DNA of 64,000 nucleotides from Sphingopyxis sp. MSC1_008 (GTDB lineage: Bacteria > Pseudomonadota > Alphaproteobacteria > Sphingomonadales > Sphingomonadaceae): positions 124,001 through 188,000 of the forward strand of contig NZ_JALPRD010000008.1 of assembly GCF_023197165.1 (NCBI RefSeq). Reading direction: 5' to 3'. This document shows, piece after piece, positions 34,469 through 42,141 of the stretch (its first letter is position 1; every line of letters begins with the position of its first letter). The position numbers and the translations under genes were made by a program. The notes under the pieces were generated by a model, which was given only the letters and a program-made list of their open reading frames with translations, was not told the origin of the DNA and did no database searches.

Positions 34469-37444
34469 ATGGGTGAGGACGGCGTGGCGACTATCGAACA
34501 TTCCCCCGAAGCGATGCGGCTCGTCCGGCGCGGTGCGTCGGCGACCGGTGCGCAGGCGCATGCGCTTTTCGCGCTCGCCAACGGGTTGGTCGGCGTCGAA
34601 GGGGTGATCGACGAATGCGCGGCTAGGCCCTGCGCCTATCTTCCGGACGCCTATGTAAGCCGGCCGATCGCCTATCATGAAAGCTTTCCCGGTTACGCGA
34701 CCGCGACCGACACGCGGATCGCGTGCCCCAGCCCGGTGCTGCTGCGCCTCCATATCGACGGCGATCCGGTCGATTTCGGTGCGGCCGAGCTTGTCGACAC
34801 CGAAAGCGCGCTCGATTTCGCTTCGGGCCAGCTGCGCCGCGTGTCGCGCTGGCGTATCGAAGGCGACCGAACCCTCGAAATCGCGGCCGATCGCATCGTC
34901 CCGCTCGCGGGCGCCGCCGCCGTCGCCTCGCGAATCCGCATCCGGCCGCTCGATTTCGGTGGCGTGTGTGAGGTAGGGCTGACCCACGGGATTGAAGGCG
35001 CGAGCGCTGATGGCGCCTCGGCTGACGACCCGCGCATTTCGGCGCGGTTGCGGCCGGCGTGGCGCATTATGCCTCCGCTGCCGGGCGATCCGCCCTCGGT
35101 CACCCGGTTCGCGCAGGATGCCGTCGAGCTCGCCTATCGCCAGCATGTCGCTTGCCCCGCCGCTGATGTGGCGGCGGTCGATATGGGGCATGTCGTGCGC
35201 GGTGCGCTGGTCGCTGGCGGCACGCTGACCATCGACCGGTTGGTTGCGCTCGCTTCGGCGCGCGGTCGCCCAGTCGATCTGGCCGCGCTGGACAGCGTGG
35301 AGGCCGATTTCGACACGATCGCCAAGGGGCAAAGCGAAGCTGTTGGCGCGCTATGGGGCGGTGCTGCGCTCGCGATCGACGGCGATGACGCGATGACCGG
35401 GGCGCTGCGGTTCGACCTGTTCCATCTCCATCAGTCGGCGAGCCGCGATGCGGAGCATAGCATCGGCGCCAAGGGACTGACTGGCGAGGGCTATGAGGGC
35501 CATTATTTCTGGGACGCCGAAACCTTCATGCTGCCGGTGCTCGCGCTGCAGGCACCCGACAAGGCGCGGACCTTGCTTGCCTATCGTATCGGCAAGCTCG
35601 ATCGCGCGCGCGCGCATGCAAAAGCGCTCGGCCATTCGCGCGGCGCGCTCTATCCGTGGCGGACGATCGCGGGTGACGAATGTTCGTCGCACTATCCGAC
35701 GGGATCGGCGCAATATCACATCAATGGCGACATCGCCTATGCGCTCGCGCTCTACGTCGCGGCGACCGGCGATGAGGCGTTTCGTGTGCGCGCGGCCGAA
35801 ATGCTGTTCGAAACCGCGCGCATATGGATGGAGATCGGCGCGTTCGATGCGCGGCGCGGCGGCGCGTTCTGCATCCATGGCGTGACCGGCCCCGACGAAT
35901 ATTCGGCGCTCGTCGACAATGATTTCTATACCAACGCGATCGCGCGCCGACACCTTGGCTATGCGGCCGAGACGGCGGACTGGCTGCGTGCGCGGGGTGA
36001 TCTCGCAGCGCTGGCAGGCGCGATCGGTCTCGATGACGACGAGATCGCGATATGGCGCAAGGCGGCGGACGCGATGTGGCTGCCGGTCGATACGGCGCTC
36101 GGGATCAATCCGCAGGACGACGCCTTTCTGGGGCGCCCCCAACTGCCCGGCCTGAAAACGCGCGATCACGGCGGGCCGCTGTTGATGCATTTTCATCCGA
36201 TGATCCTGTTCCGGCACCAAGTGGCGAAGCAGGGCAATGTCGTCCAGGCGATGGCGATGGACCTGGTGTCGATGCCGGTGTCGCGGCAGCGGCGCAACCT
36301 CGACTATTACGGCCGCGTCACGACGCATGATTCGACGCTCTCGTCGGTGTCTTTCGCCATCATTGCGGCACGGCTCGGCGAAGAGGCGGCGGCGCTCGAT
36401 TTCATGCGTGAATGCGCTTTCGTCGATCTGGAAGATCGCCACGGCAACACCTCGCACGGCTTGCATATGGCCGCGCTGGCGGGAAGCTGGCTGGTCCTGG
36501 CGCAGGGGTGGGGCGGATTGCGGCTCGACGGGCGGGTGCCGGCTTTCGCGCCGACGCTTCCACCGGCCTGGCAAGGATACCGTTTCCGCCTGCAATGGCG
36601 CGGCAGCGTGATCGAGCTTGCGGTGGATGCTGCGGGCTGCACCTATCGCCTGTTATCGGGCGCCCCGCTCGACATTTTCGACCATGGGCGTCCGTTGCGC
36701 GTCGGCGCGGCCCCCTCGACGCTGGCACGGCCGACGGTGAAGGGTGCGATCTTCGACCTCGACGGCGTACTGACCGACACCGCCGAGGATCATTATCAGG
36801 CGTGGCAGACGCTCGCCGACACATATGGCTTTGCTTTCGATCGCGGCGTGAACGAGCGGTTGAAAGGCGTCGACCGCGCCGGGTCGTTGCGGCTGATCCT
36901 CGATCAGGCCGGCGCTGCGGTCGACGCCGAGGCGTTCGACGCGATGCTCGTGGAAAAGAACGCGCTCTATCGGGCGCGGCTCGCCGATTATTCGCCCGCC
37001 AATCTTTTCGCGGGCGTCACCGGCCTGTTTGCCGAGCTGCGCGCCGCAGGGCTGAAGATCGGCCTTGCGTCGGCGAGCCGCAATGCCGGAGACGTCGTGC
37101 GACTGCTTGGGATTGCCGACCAGTTCGACTTCGTCGCCGATGCGGGTGCGGTCGCGCACGGCAAGCCGGCGCCCGACATCTTTCTGGCCTGTGCCGACGG
37201 CATGGGCCTCGCCGCGAACAAGTGCGTCGGCATCGAAGACGCACAAGCGGGAATTTCGGCCATCCATGCGGCGGGCATGGTGGCCATTGGCATCGGGTCG
37301 GAAGAGGCGCTGCCCGATGCCGAGATCAACGTGCTCGCCATAGGCGATCTGACGCTCGCCCGGATCCTGTCGGCAGAACAGGAAGCGGCGGCGCGTGGAC
37401 GCCTTTCAATCAGAACAGGTAAAGCGGAGGATATGCCATGTTGA
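34469..37444 (+). CDS. Bifunctional GH65 disaccharide phosphorylase / beta-phosphoglucomutase fusion
   Basis: A 991-residue cytoplasmic protein without a signal peptide. Residues about 1-745 are a GH65 phosphorylase (HYFWDAETFMLPVLALQ, HINGDIAYALALY, general acid Glu477 in GVTGPDEYS, KQGNVVQAMAMDLV). GH65 enzymes phosphorolyse alpha-glucobioses such as maltose, trehalose, kojibiose or nigerose, giving beta-glucose-1-phosphate. Residues about 755-975 are a HAD-family beta-phosphoglucomutase with Asp763 and Asp765 in FDLDGVLTDT and GKPAPDIFL. It would convert that product directly to glucose-6-phosphate. The gene overlaps the TonB receptor start by 7 bases. The disaccharide cannot be told from the sequence alone. 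Confidence 0.9.
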   Translation: MGEDGVATIEHSPEAMRLVRRGASATGAQAHALFALANGLVGVEGVIDECAARPCAYLPDAYVSRPIAYHESFPGYATATDTRIACPSPVLLRLHIDGDPVDFGAAELVDTESALDFASGQLRRVSRWRIEGDRTLEIAADRIVPLAGAAAVASRIRIRPLDFGGVCEVGLTHGIEGASADGASADDPRISARLRPAWRIMPPLPGDPPSVTRFAQDAVELAYRQHVACPAADVAAVDMGHVVRGALVAGGTLTIDRLVALASARGRPVDLAALDSVEADFDTIAKGQSEAVGALWGGAALAIDGDDAMTGALRFDLFHLHQSASRDAEHSIGAKGLTGEGYEGHYFWDAETFMLPVLALQAPDKARTLLAYRIGKLDRARAHAKALGHSRGALYPWRTIAGDECSSHYPTGSAQYHINGDIAYALALYVAATGDEAFRVRAAEMLFETARIWMEIGAFDARRGGAFCIHGVTGPDEYSALVDNDFYTNAIARRHLGYAAETADWLRARGDLAALAGAIGLDDDEIAIWRKAADAMWLPVDTALGINPQDDAFLGRPQLPGLKTRDHGGPLLMHFHPMILFRHQVAKQGNVVQAMAMDLVSMPVSRQRRNLDYYGRVTTHDSTLSSVSFAIIAARLGEEAAALDFMRECAFVDLEDRHGNTSHGLHMAALAGSWLVLAQGWGGLRLDGRVPAFAPTLPPAWQGYRFRLQWRGSVIELAVDAAGCTYRLLSGAPLDIFDHGRPLRVGAAPSTLARPTVKGAIFDLDGVLTDTAEDHYQAWQTLADTYGFAFDRGVNERLKGVDRAGSLRLILDQAGAAVDAEAFDAMLVEKNALYRARLADYSPANLFAGVTGLFAELRAAGLKIGLASASRNAGDVVRLLGIADQFDFVADAGAVAHGKPAPDIFLACADGMGLAANKCVGIEDAQAGISAIHAAGMVAIGIGSEEALPDAEINVLAIGDLTLARILSAEQEAAARGRLSIRTGKAEDMPC

Positions 37445-39801
37445 AACGAACCTACCTGCTGTCGTCGATTGCGCTCGCCGCGCTGCCGGCCGCGGCTTTC
37501 GCCCAGGAAGCGCCTCAACCCGACGACGCGGCCGCGGCCAATGAAGAGATCATCGTCACCGGTACCGCGGGCGGCGGGGTCAATCGCCAGGATGCGGCGT
37601 TCGCGATCACCAGCATCAATTCGGACGCGATCGATCGCGCCGCGCCGAACAGCACCGCCGACCTGTTCAAGGTCATCCCCGGCGTGTCGGCCGAAAGCTC
37701 GGGCGGCCAAAATGGCGCGAACATCTTCGTGCGCGGCTACCCGTCGGGCGGCGACGCCGAATTCGTCACGCTGACGGTGCAGGGCGTTCCCTTTTTCTCG
37801 CCACCGACCTTGTCGTTCCTCGAGAACACCCAGTTGATCCGCATCGACGAGACGATCGAGCGCGTCGAGGCGGTTCGCGGCGGCACCGGCGCGCTGTTCG
37901 GCAACGGCCAGCCCGGTCTCACCGTCAACTTCGTCCAGAAGGAAGGCGGGCGCGATTTCGAGGGGCTCGTGAAGGCGAGCATCACCGATTATGGCGACCT
38001 GCGCGGCGATATGCTGCTCTCGGGCCCGCTCGGTGAGAATACCAGCTTCATGGTCGGCGGCTATTATTCGAGCGGCGAGGGTATCCGCAGCCCCGGCTTC
38101 ACCGCCGAAAAGGGCGGCCAGATCACTGCCAACGTCCGCCACGACCTCGACAAGGGTTCGATCCTCGTCTTCGCGCGTTACCTCAACGATCGCGGCCAAT
38201 GGCTGCTGCCGATTCCGGTGATCCGCGACGGCAACAAGGTGCGCCAGTTCGGCAATATCGATCCCGGAACCGGGGTGCTCGCGGGTCCCGAAACGCGGCT
38301 CAGCACGCTGCCCGACGGGACGCGTACCGACCTTGCCGACGGCCGCGGCGCAAAGCTGATCAACCTCGGCACCAATTTCGATTATGAGGTCGGTGAGGGG
38401 CTGCAACTCCGTTACCGCGCGAGCTACCTCAAGGGCGACGCCGACACGACGGGCCTCGTTCCCGCGAGCACAGCGACGACCGCCGACGCCTACGCCGCCT
38501 CGCTCGGCAGCACGGTCGGCAGCCTGACCTATGTCAACGGCGGACAGGCGGTCGCCGGCACGCAGCAAGTGATCCGCGCGGGCACGTGGATCGTGCGCAA
38601 GCAGATCGAGGATTTCACCAACGACCTCGCGGTCGAATGGGAAAGCGGGAACAACAAGTTCACCGTCGGCGCCTATTATTCGGACTTTTCGTCGGACGAT
38701 CAGTGGAACCTTGGCAACGTCCACCTGCTGACCGCCGAAAACCATGGTCGCCTGCTCAACCTGACGCTCGCCAATGGCCAGGTCGCGTCGAGCAACGGCT
38801 TTACCCAAGGATCGTTCTTCAACGTCAACGCCGCATATGACGGCCGCGAATATGCCTTCTATGCGGTCGACGAGTTCCAGATCACGCCCGAACTGCGCTT
38901 CGACGCGGGTTTGCGCTACCAGAATTACAAGGCGACGGGCACGATCGAGAATAACAGCTCGGTCGATACCGACGGCAATCCGAATACGCTGTACAACAAC
39001 GGTACGGCGGTGCTCAACGGCACATTCCGCAACATCGCGTACAAGAAGGGCGCCTGGTCGTGGACCGCGGGGCTGAACTATGATGTCTCGTCGTCGGTCG
39101 GCGCCTATGTCCGCTACAACCGCGGCAACACCAATCCCTTCTTCGACAATCTGCGCGACGGGATTTTCGTGTCGCCGCGCGTTGACAATTTCGAGGGCGG
39201 GGTAAAGGTCCGCACCGATCTCGTGTCGCTCTATGCCACGCTGTTCCATACCAAGTTCAAGGGGCTGGTCACGACGGTGATCCAGAATGGCGCGCCGGTC
39301 GCCGACATCGGCGGCGCGCGCAGCACGGGGATCGAACTCGAAGGGCAGATCCGCCCGATCGACAATTTCGCCATTGCCTTCTCGGGCACGTGGCTCGACG
39401 CGAAGTACCGCGATTTCTTCGCGGGCGGCGGAACGGTCGACCTCAGCGGCAATCGCGTGCAACGCCAGCCGAAATGGCAATGGCGCGTGACGCCGTCGTA
39501 CGACATCGAGTTTGGCGATAATAGCAAGGTCTCGCTCTATTCGACCTTCAGCTACGTCGGCGACCGCTTCTCCGACACCGCGAACACCCAGTCGCTGCCG
39601 CATTATTTCAAGATCGATGCGGGGGTGACCGTCGACGTCAACGACGCGCTGACCTTCGCGGTCACCGCCGACAATCTGACCGACAAGGTCGGGCTGACCG
39701 AAGGCGATCCGCGCACGCTGGGGCAGGCGGGGGGGGAAGTCGTCAACGCGCGCCCGATCCTCGGCCGGTCGTTCCGCTTCAGCGCCGCCTATAAATTCTA
39801 A
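37438..39801 (+). CDS. TonB-dependent receptor (putative alpha-glucoside uptake)
   Basis: Outer-membrane receptor of 787 residues. Signal peptide MLKRTYLLSSIALAALPAAAFAQ, then a short TonB-box-like EEIIVTG, a plug domain (about 55-170, with RVEAVRGGTGALFGNGQPG), a 22-strand barrel region, and a C-terminal Phe in FRFSAAYKF. The sequence resembles the siderophore-receptor-like class, but its overlap with the GH65 fusion gene and the following sugar permease argue for an oligosaccharide ligand. A strong terminator follows it at 39819. Confidence 0.92.
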   Translation: MLKRTYLLSSIALAALPAAAFAQEAPQPDDAAAANEEIIVTGTAGGGVNRQDAAFAITSINSDAIDRAAPNSTADLFKVIPGVSAESSGGQNGANIFVRGYPSGGDAEFVTLTVQGVPFFSPPTLSFLENTQLIRIDETIERVEAVRGGTGALFGNGQPGLTVNFVQKEGGRDFEGLVKASITDYGDLRGDMLLSGPLGENTSFMVGGYYSSGEGIRSPGFTAEKGGQITANVRHDLDKGSILVFARYLNDRGQWLLPIPVIRDGNKVRQFGNIDPGTGVLAGPETRLSTLPDGTRTDLADGRGAKLINLGTNFDYEVGEGLQLRYRASYLKGDADTTGLVPASTATTADAYAASLGSTVGSLTYVNGGQAVAGTQQVIRAGTWIVRKQIEDFTNDLAVEWESGNNKFTVGAYYSDFSSDDQWNLGNVHLLTAENHGRLLNLTLANGQVASSNGFTQGSFFNVNAAYDGREYAFYAVDEFQITPELRFDAGLRYQNYKATGTIENNSSVDTDGNPNTLYNNGTAVLNGTFRNIAYKKGAWSWTAGLNYDVSSSVGAYVRYNRGNTNPFFDNLRDGIFVSPRVDNFEGGVKVRTDLVSLYATLFHTKFKGLVTTVIQNGAPVADIGGARSTGIELEGQIRPIDNFAIAFSGTWLDAKYRDFFAGGGTVDLSGNRVQRQPKWQWRVTPSYDIEFGDNSKVSLYSTFSYVGDRFSDTANTQSLPHYFKIDAGVTVDVNDALTFAVTADNLTDKVGLTEGDPRTLGQAGGEVVNARPILGRSFRFSAAYKF

Positions 39802-39818
39802 AAGGATCATCCCTCCCT

Positions 39819-39855
39819 GGGTGGCCGCGGCCTCTTCGCGGTCACCCCTCTTTTT
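39819..39855 (+). terminator. Rho-independent terminator
   Basis: GGGTGGCCGCG (39819-39829) pairs with CGCGGTCACCC (39837-39847) as an 11-bp stem with one G-U pair and a 7-base loop, followed by CTCTTTTT. It lies between the TonB receptor and MFS genes, so the permease may be expressed by read-through or from its own promoter. Confidence 0.8.
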
Positions 39856-39880
39856 CCGCTAATTCTGCTAAGGACGGCCG

Positions 39881-41125
39881 ATGGCGCGCACTCGACTGAT
39901 CGCAGCACTGATCCTGACCTATGTCGCTTTTGCGATGCTGCTCAACAGCGTCGGGACCGTCATTCTTCAGTCGATTTTGAGCTTCGACGTCACCAAGCCG
40001 CAGGCGAGCACGCTCGAGGCGTTCAAGGACATCACGATCGCAGTCGTGTCGTTCCTTACCGCCAGCTATCTCTCACGTCTCGGCCTTCGCAACGCGTTGA
40101 TCGGCGCGCTCATGCTCGCGATCGCCGGTTGCATCGTCATGCCGCTGGCCGGCAGTTTTGGCGCGGCCCAGCTCCATTTTGCGATGATCGGTGCGGCCTT
40201 CGCGGTCGCAAAGGTCGTGGTCTATTCGACGATCGGTCTCGTCACCGATAGCCCGCGCAAGCACGCCAGCCTGACCAGCCTGATCGAGGGCATGTTCATG
40301 GTCGGCGTCCTGTCATCCTATTGGGTGTTCAGTGCCTTCATCGATCCGGCTGGCCTGCGCTGGCTCAATGCCTATTGGGTCCTCGCCGGCGTCACTGCAC
40401 TCGCGCTTGCGCTGTTGCTCTCGGCGCCCATTGACGAGCAGCGCGCGCAAGAGGGTGAAGACGCGGTAGAGGCCGAACGCGCGCCGATACTCGCAATGCT
40501 GCGTCTTGCCGCGCTGCCGCTTGTTCTCATCTTCATCGTCTGTGCTTTCGTCTTTGTGCTTATCGAACAGGGCATCGGCACATGGCTGCCGACTTTTAAC
40601 AACGAGGTTTTGCATCTCCCCGCGCAGATGAGCGTGCAGGCCGCCAGCCTGTTCGCGGCGTGCATCGCGCTCGGGCGTTTCGGCGCGGGCGCGGTGATGG
40701 CGCGCTTCGACTGGTATCCGGTGCTCAACATCTGCCTCGCGCTGCTCGCCGCGCTGATCATCCTTGTCCTGCCGCTCGCCGACGGGCTGCGGCCGGGGCC
40801 GATTACCAGCTGGGGCGATGCACCGCTCGCCGCCTTCCTTTTCCCGCTGATCGGCTTCGCGCTCGCGCCCATCTATCCGACGATCATCTCGGTGATGCTC
40901 AGCGCGATGCCGAACCGTCAGCATCCGCCGCTGATGGGGCTCGTCGTCGTTTTTTCAGCGCTCGGCGGCACAACGGGTTCGCTGGTCACCGGCCAGCTTT
41001 TCGCGCATCTCGACGGGCGCACCGCGTTCACGCTGATGCTTGTCCCGACCGCGATGCTTGCGGGCGGGCTCTTTTTGCTCCGCCGCAGGATCCAGGCCGC
41101 AGAGACACACCGCGCTGGGATTTGA
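39881..41125 (+). CDS. MFS sugar transporter
   Basis: Inner-membrane permease of 414 residues with twelve predicted membrane segments and a central hydrophilic loop (DEQRAQEGEDAVEAERAP, about 185-205), in the major facilitator superfamily and most like fucose/glucose permease (FHS) relatives. It probably carries the disaccharide released into the periplasm, or its monosaccharides, to the GH65 phosphorylase. AAGGA precedes the ATG. A terminator separates it from the receptor gene but spacing is short. Confidence 0.85.
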   Translation: MARTRLIAALILTYVAFAMLLNSVGTVILQSILSFDVTKPQASTLEAFKDITIAVVSFLTASYLSRLGLRNALIGALMLAIAGCIVMPLAGSFGAAQLHFAMIGAAFAVAKVVVYSTIGLVTDSPRKHASLTSLIEGMFMVGVLSSYWVFSAFIDPAGLRWLNAYWVLAGVTALALALLLSAPIDEQRAQEGEDAVEAERAPILAMLRLAALPLVLIFIVCAFVFVLIEQGIGTWLPTFNNEVLHLPAQMSVQAASLFAACIALGRFGAGAVMARFDWYPVLNICLALLAALIILVLPLADGLRPGPITSWGDAPLAAFLFPLIGFALAPIYPTIISVMLSAMPNRQHPPLMGLVVVFSALGGTTGSLVTGQLFAHLDGRTAFTLMLVPTAMLAGGLFLLRRRIQAAETHRAGI

Positions 41126-41191
41126 TTGCCGAAAGTTCGGCGCACTATTCCGGTGTTCAACGATTAACTTCGCCGATGACCTGTCGACAGA

Positions 41192-42034
41192 TTAGGCGAG
41201 CTGACAGATGTCGAGGACGTTCATGTCGTCATAGTCCTGGTTCTCGCCCGCCATGACCCAGATGAACGCGTAGGCGCCGGTGCCTGCGCCCATGTGGATC
41301 GACCAGGGCGGGGAGATCACCGCCTCGCCGTCGGCCATCACGATATGACGCGTGGCGTCGCCCTGACCCATGAAGTGCATCACCCGGCCTTGCGCGGGAT
41401 CGTCGAGATCGAAGTAGAAATAAATCTCGCTCCGCCGTTCGTGCACATGCGGTGGCATCGTGTTCCACACGCTTCCCGGCTTGAGGATCGTGAGCCCCAT
41501 CGCCAGCTGCGCGCTGTCGCATACGCCCGGGATGACGAGTTGGTGGATCGTCCGGTCGTTCGCCTCCGCCAGACTGCCGCGCTCGAGTATCTTGGCGCTG
41601 GCGAGCGGCAGTTTTCGCGTGTCGAAGGCGCGATGGGCGGGCGACGAGGCGAGGTAGAAGCGCGCGCCGTCGCCGGAGAAGGCGACGTCTTTCGCGCCCA
41701 TCGTGACGTAGAGGCTGTCCTTCGCGCCAAGCGCGAACGGCTCGCCATCGACGGTCACGGTCCCCGCGGCGCGGCCGACATTGACGATGCCGAGTTCGCG
41801 CCGCTCGAGAAACGGGTGGCCGGCCGCCGATGCGGGCTCCGATTGATCGGGCAGGCGGACGCTGCCGCTCTCGACCAGCACACCGCCGATCACCACCCGG
41901 TCGGCATGGGTATAGTTGAGCACGCATTGGTTCGGGCGAAACAAATTCCGGATGAGATAGCGATCGCGTAATTCGTCATTGGACACGCCCGCCATCATGT
42001 CGGGATGGGTGGCGTAATAGGTTCGATCGAACAT
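41192..42034 (-). CDS. kduI: 5-dehydro-4-deoxy-D-glucuronate isomerase
   Basis: Converts 5-keto-4-deoxyuronate, the product of pectin or other uronate lyases, to 3-deoxy-D-glycero-2,5-hexodiulosonate. The 280-residue cupin keeps the zinc ligands His196, His198 and Glu203 in [11 protein letters not shown] and His247 in PPWSIHMG. It also has [13 protein letters not shown] and a C-terminal [12 protein letters not shown] typical of KduI. It lies downstream of the secreted metallohydrolase gene on the same strand, past a hairpin. Its usual partner KduD and a lyase are not in the window. Confidence 0.95.
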   Translation of the reverse strand: MFDRTYYATHPDMMAGVSNDELRDRYLIRNLFRPNQCVLNYTHADRVVIGGVLVESGSVRLPDQSEPASAAGHPFLERRELGIVNVGRAAGTVTVDGEPFALGAKDSLYVTMGAKDVAFSGDGARFYLASSPAHRAFDTRKLPLASAKILERGSLAEANDRTIHQLVIPGVCDSAQLAMGLTILKPGSVWNTMPPHVHERRSEIYFYFDLDDPAQGRVMHFMGQGDATRHIVMADGEAVISPPWSIHMGAGTGAYAFIWVMAGENQDYDDMNVLDICQLA

Positions 42035-42088
42035 GGCTGCTCCGAAGAAGGACGGGCCGGACCGGCACCGTTCCGAATCAAAAGGCCA

Positions 42089-42127
42089 CGTGCAGTCGTC
42101 AGGGCGCTAAGCGATGACGACTGCACG
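42089..42127 (-). terminator. Perfect stem-loop between metallohydrolase and kduI genes
   Basis: CGTGCAGTCGTCA (42089-42101) and its exact complement at 42115-42127 form a 13-bp stem with a 13-base loop. Reading on the minus strand it is followed by GGCCTTTTGATTC, with a short T run. It could terminate the receptor-metallohydrolase transcript or attenuate kduI. Confidence 0.6.
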
Positions 42128-42141
42128 GGCAGGGGAGGTTC

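Noticed and set aside
36988..39810. A 940-codon open frame on the minus strand opposite the TonB receptor at 37438
   Set aside because: High-GC coding regions often leave the opposite frame open. The composition is Arg/Glu/Asp-rich without domains, and the plus-strand receptor is unmistakable.
41128..41141. Palindrome GCCGAAAGTTCGGC after the MFS gene as a terminator
   Set aside because: Only about five stem pairs with a tiny loop and no U-tract; too weak to list as a terminator.
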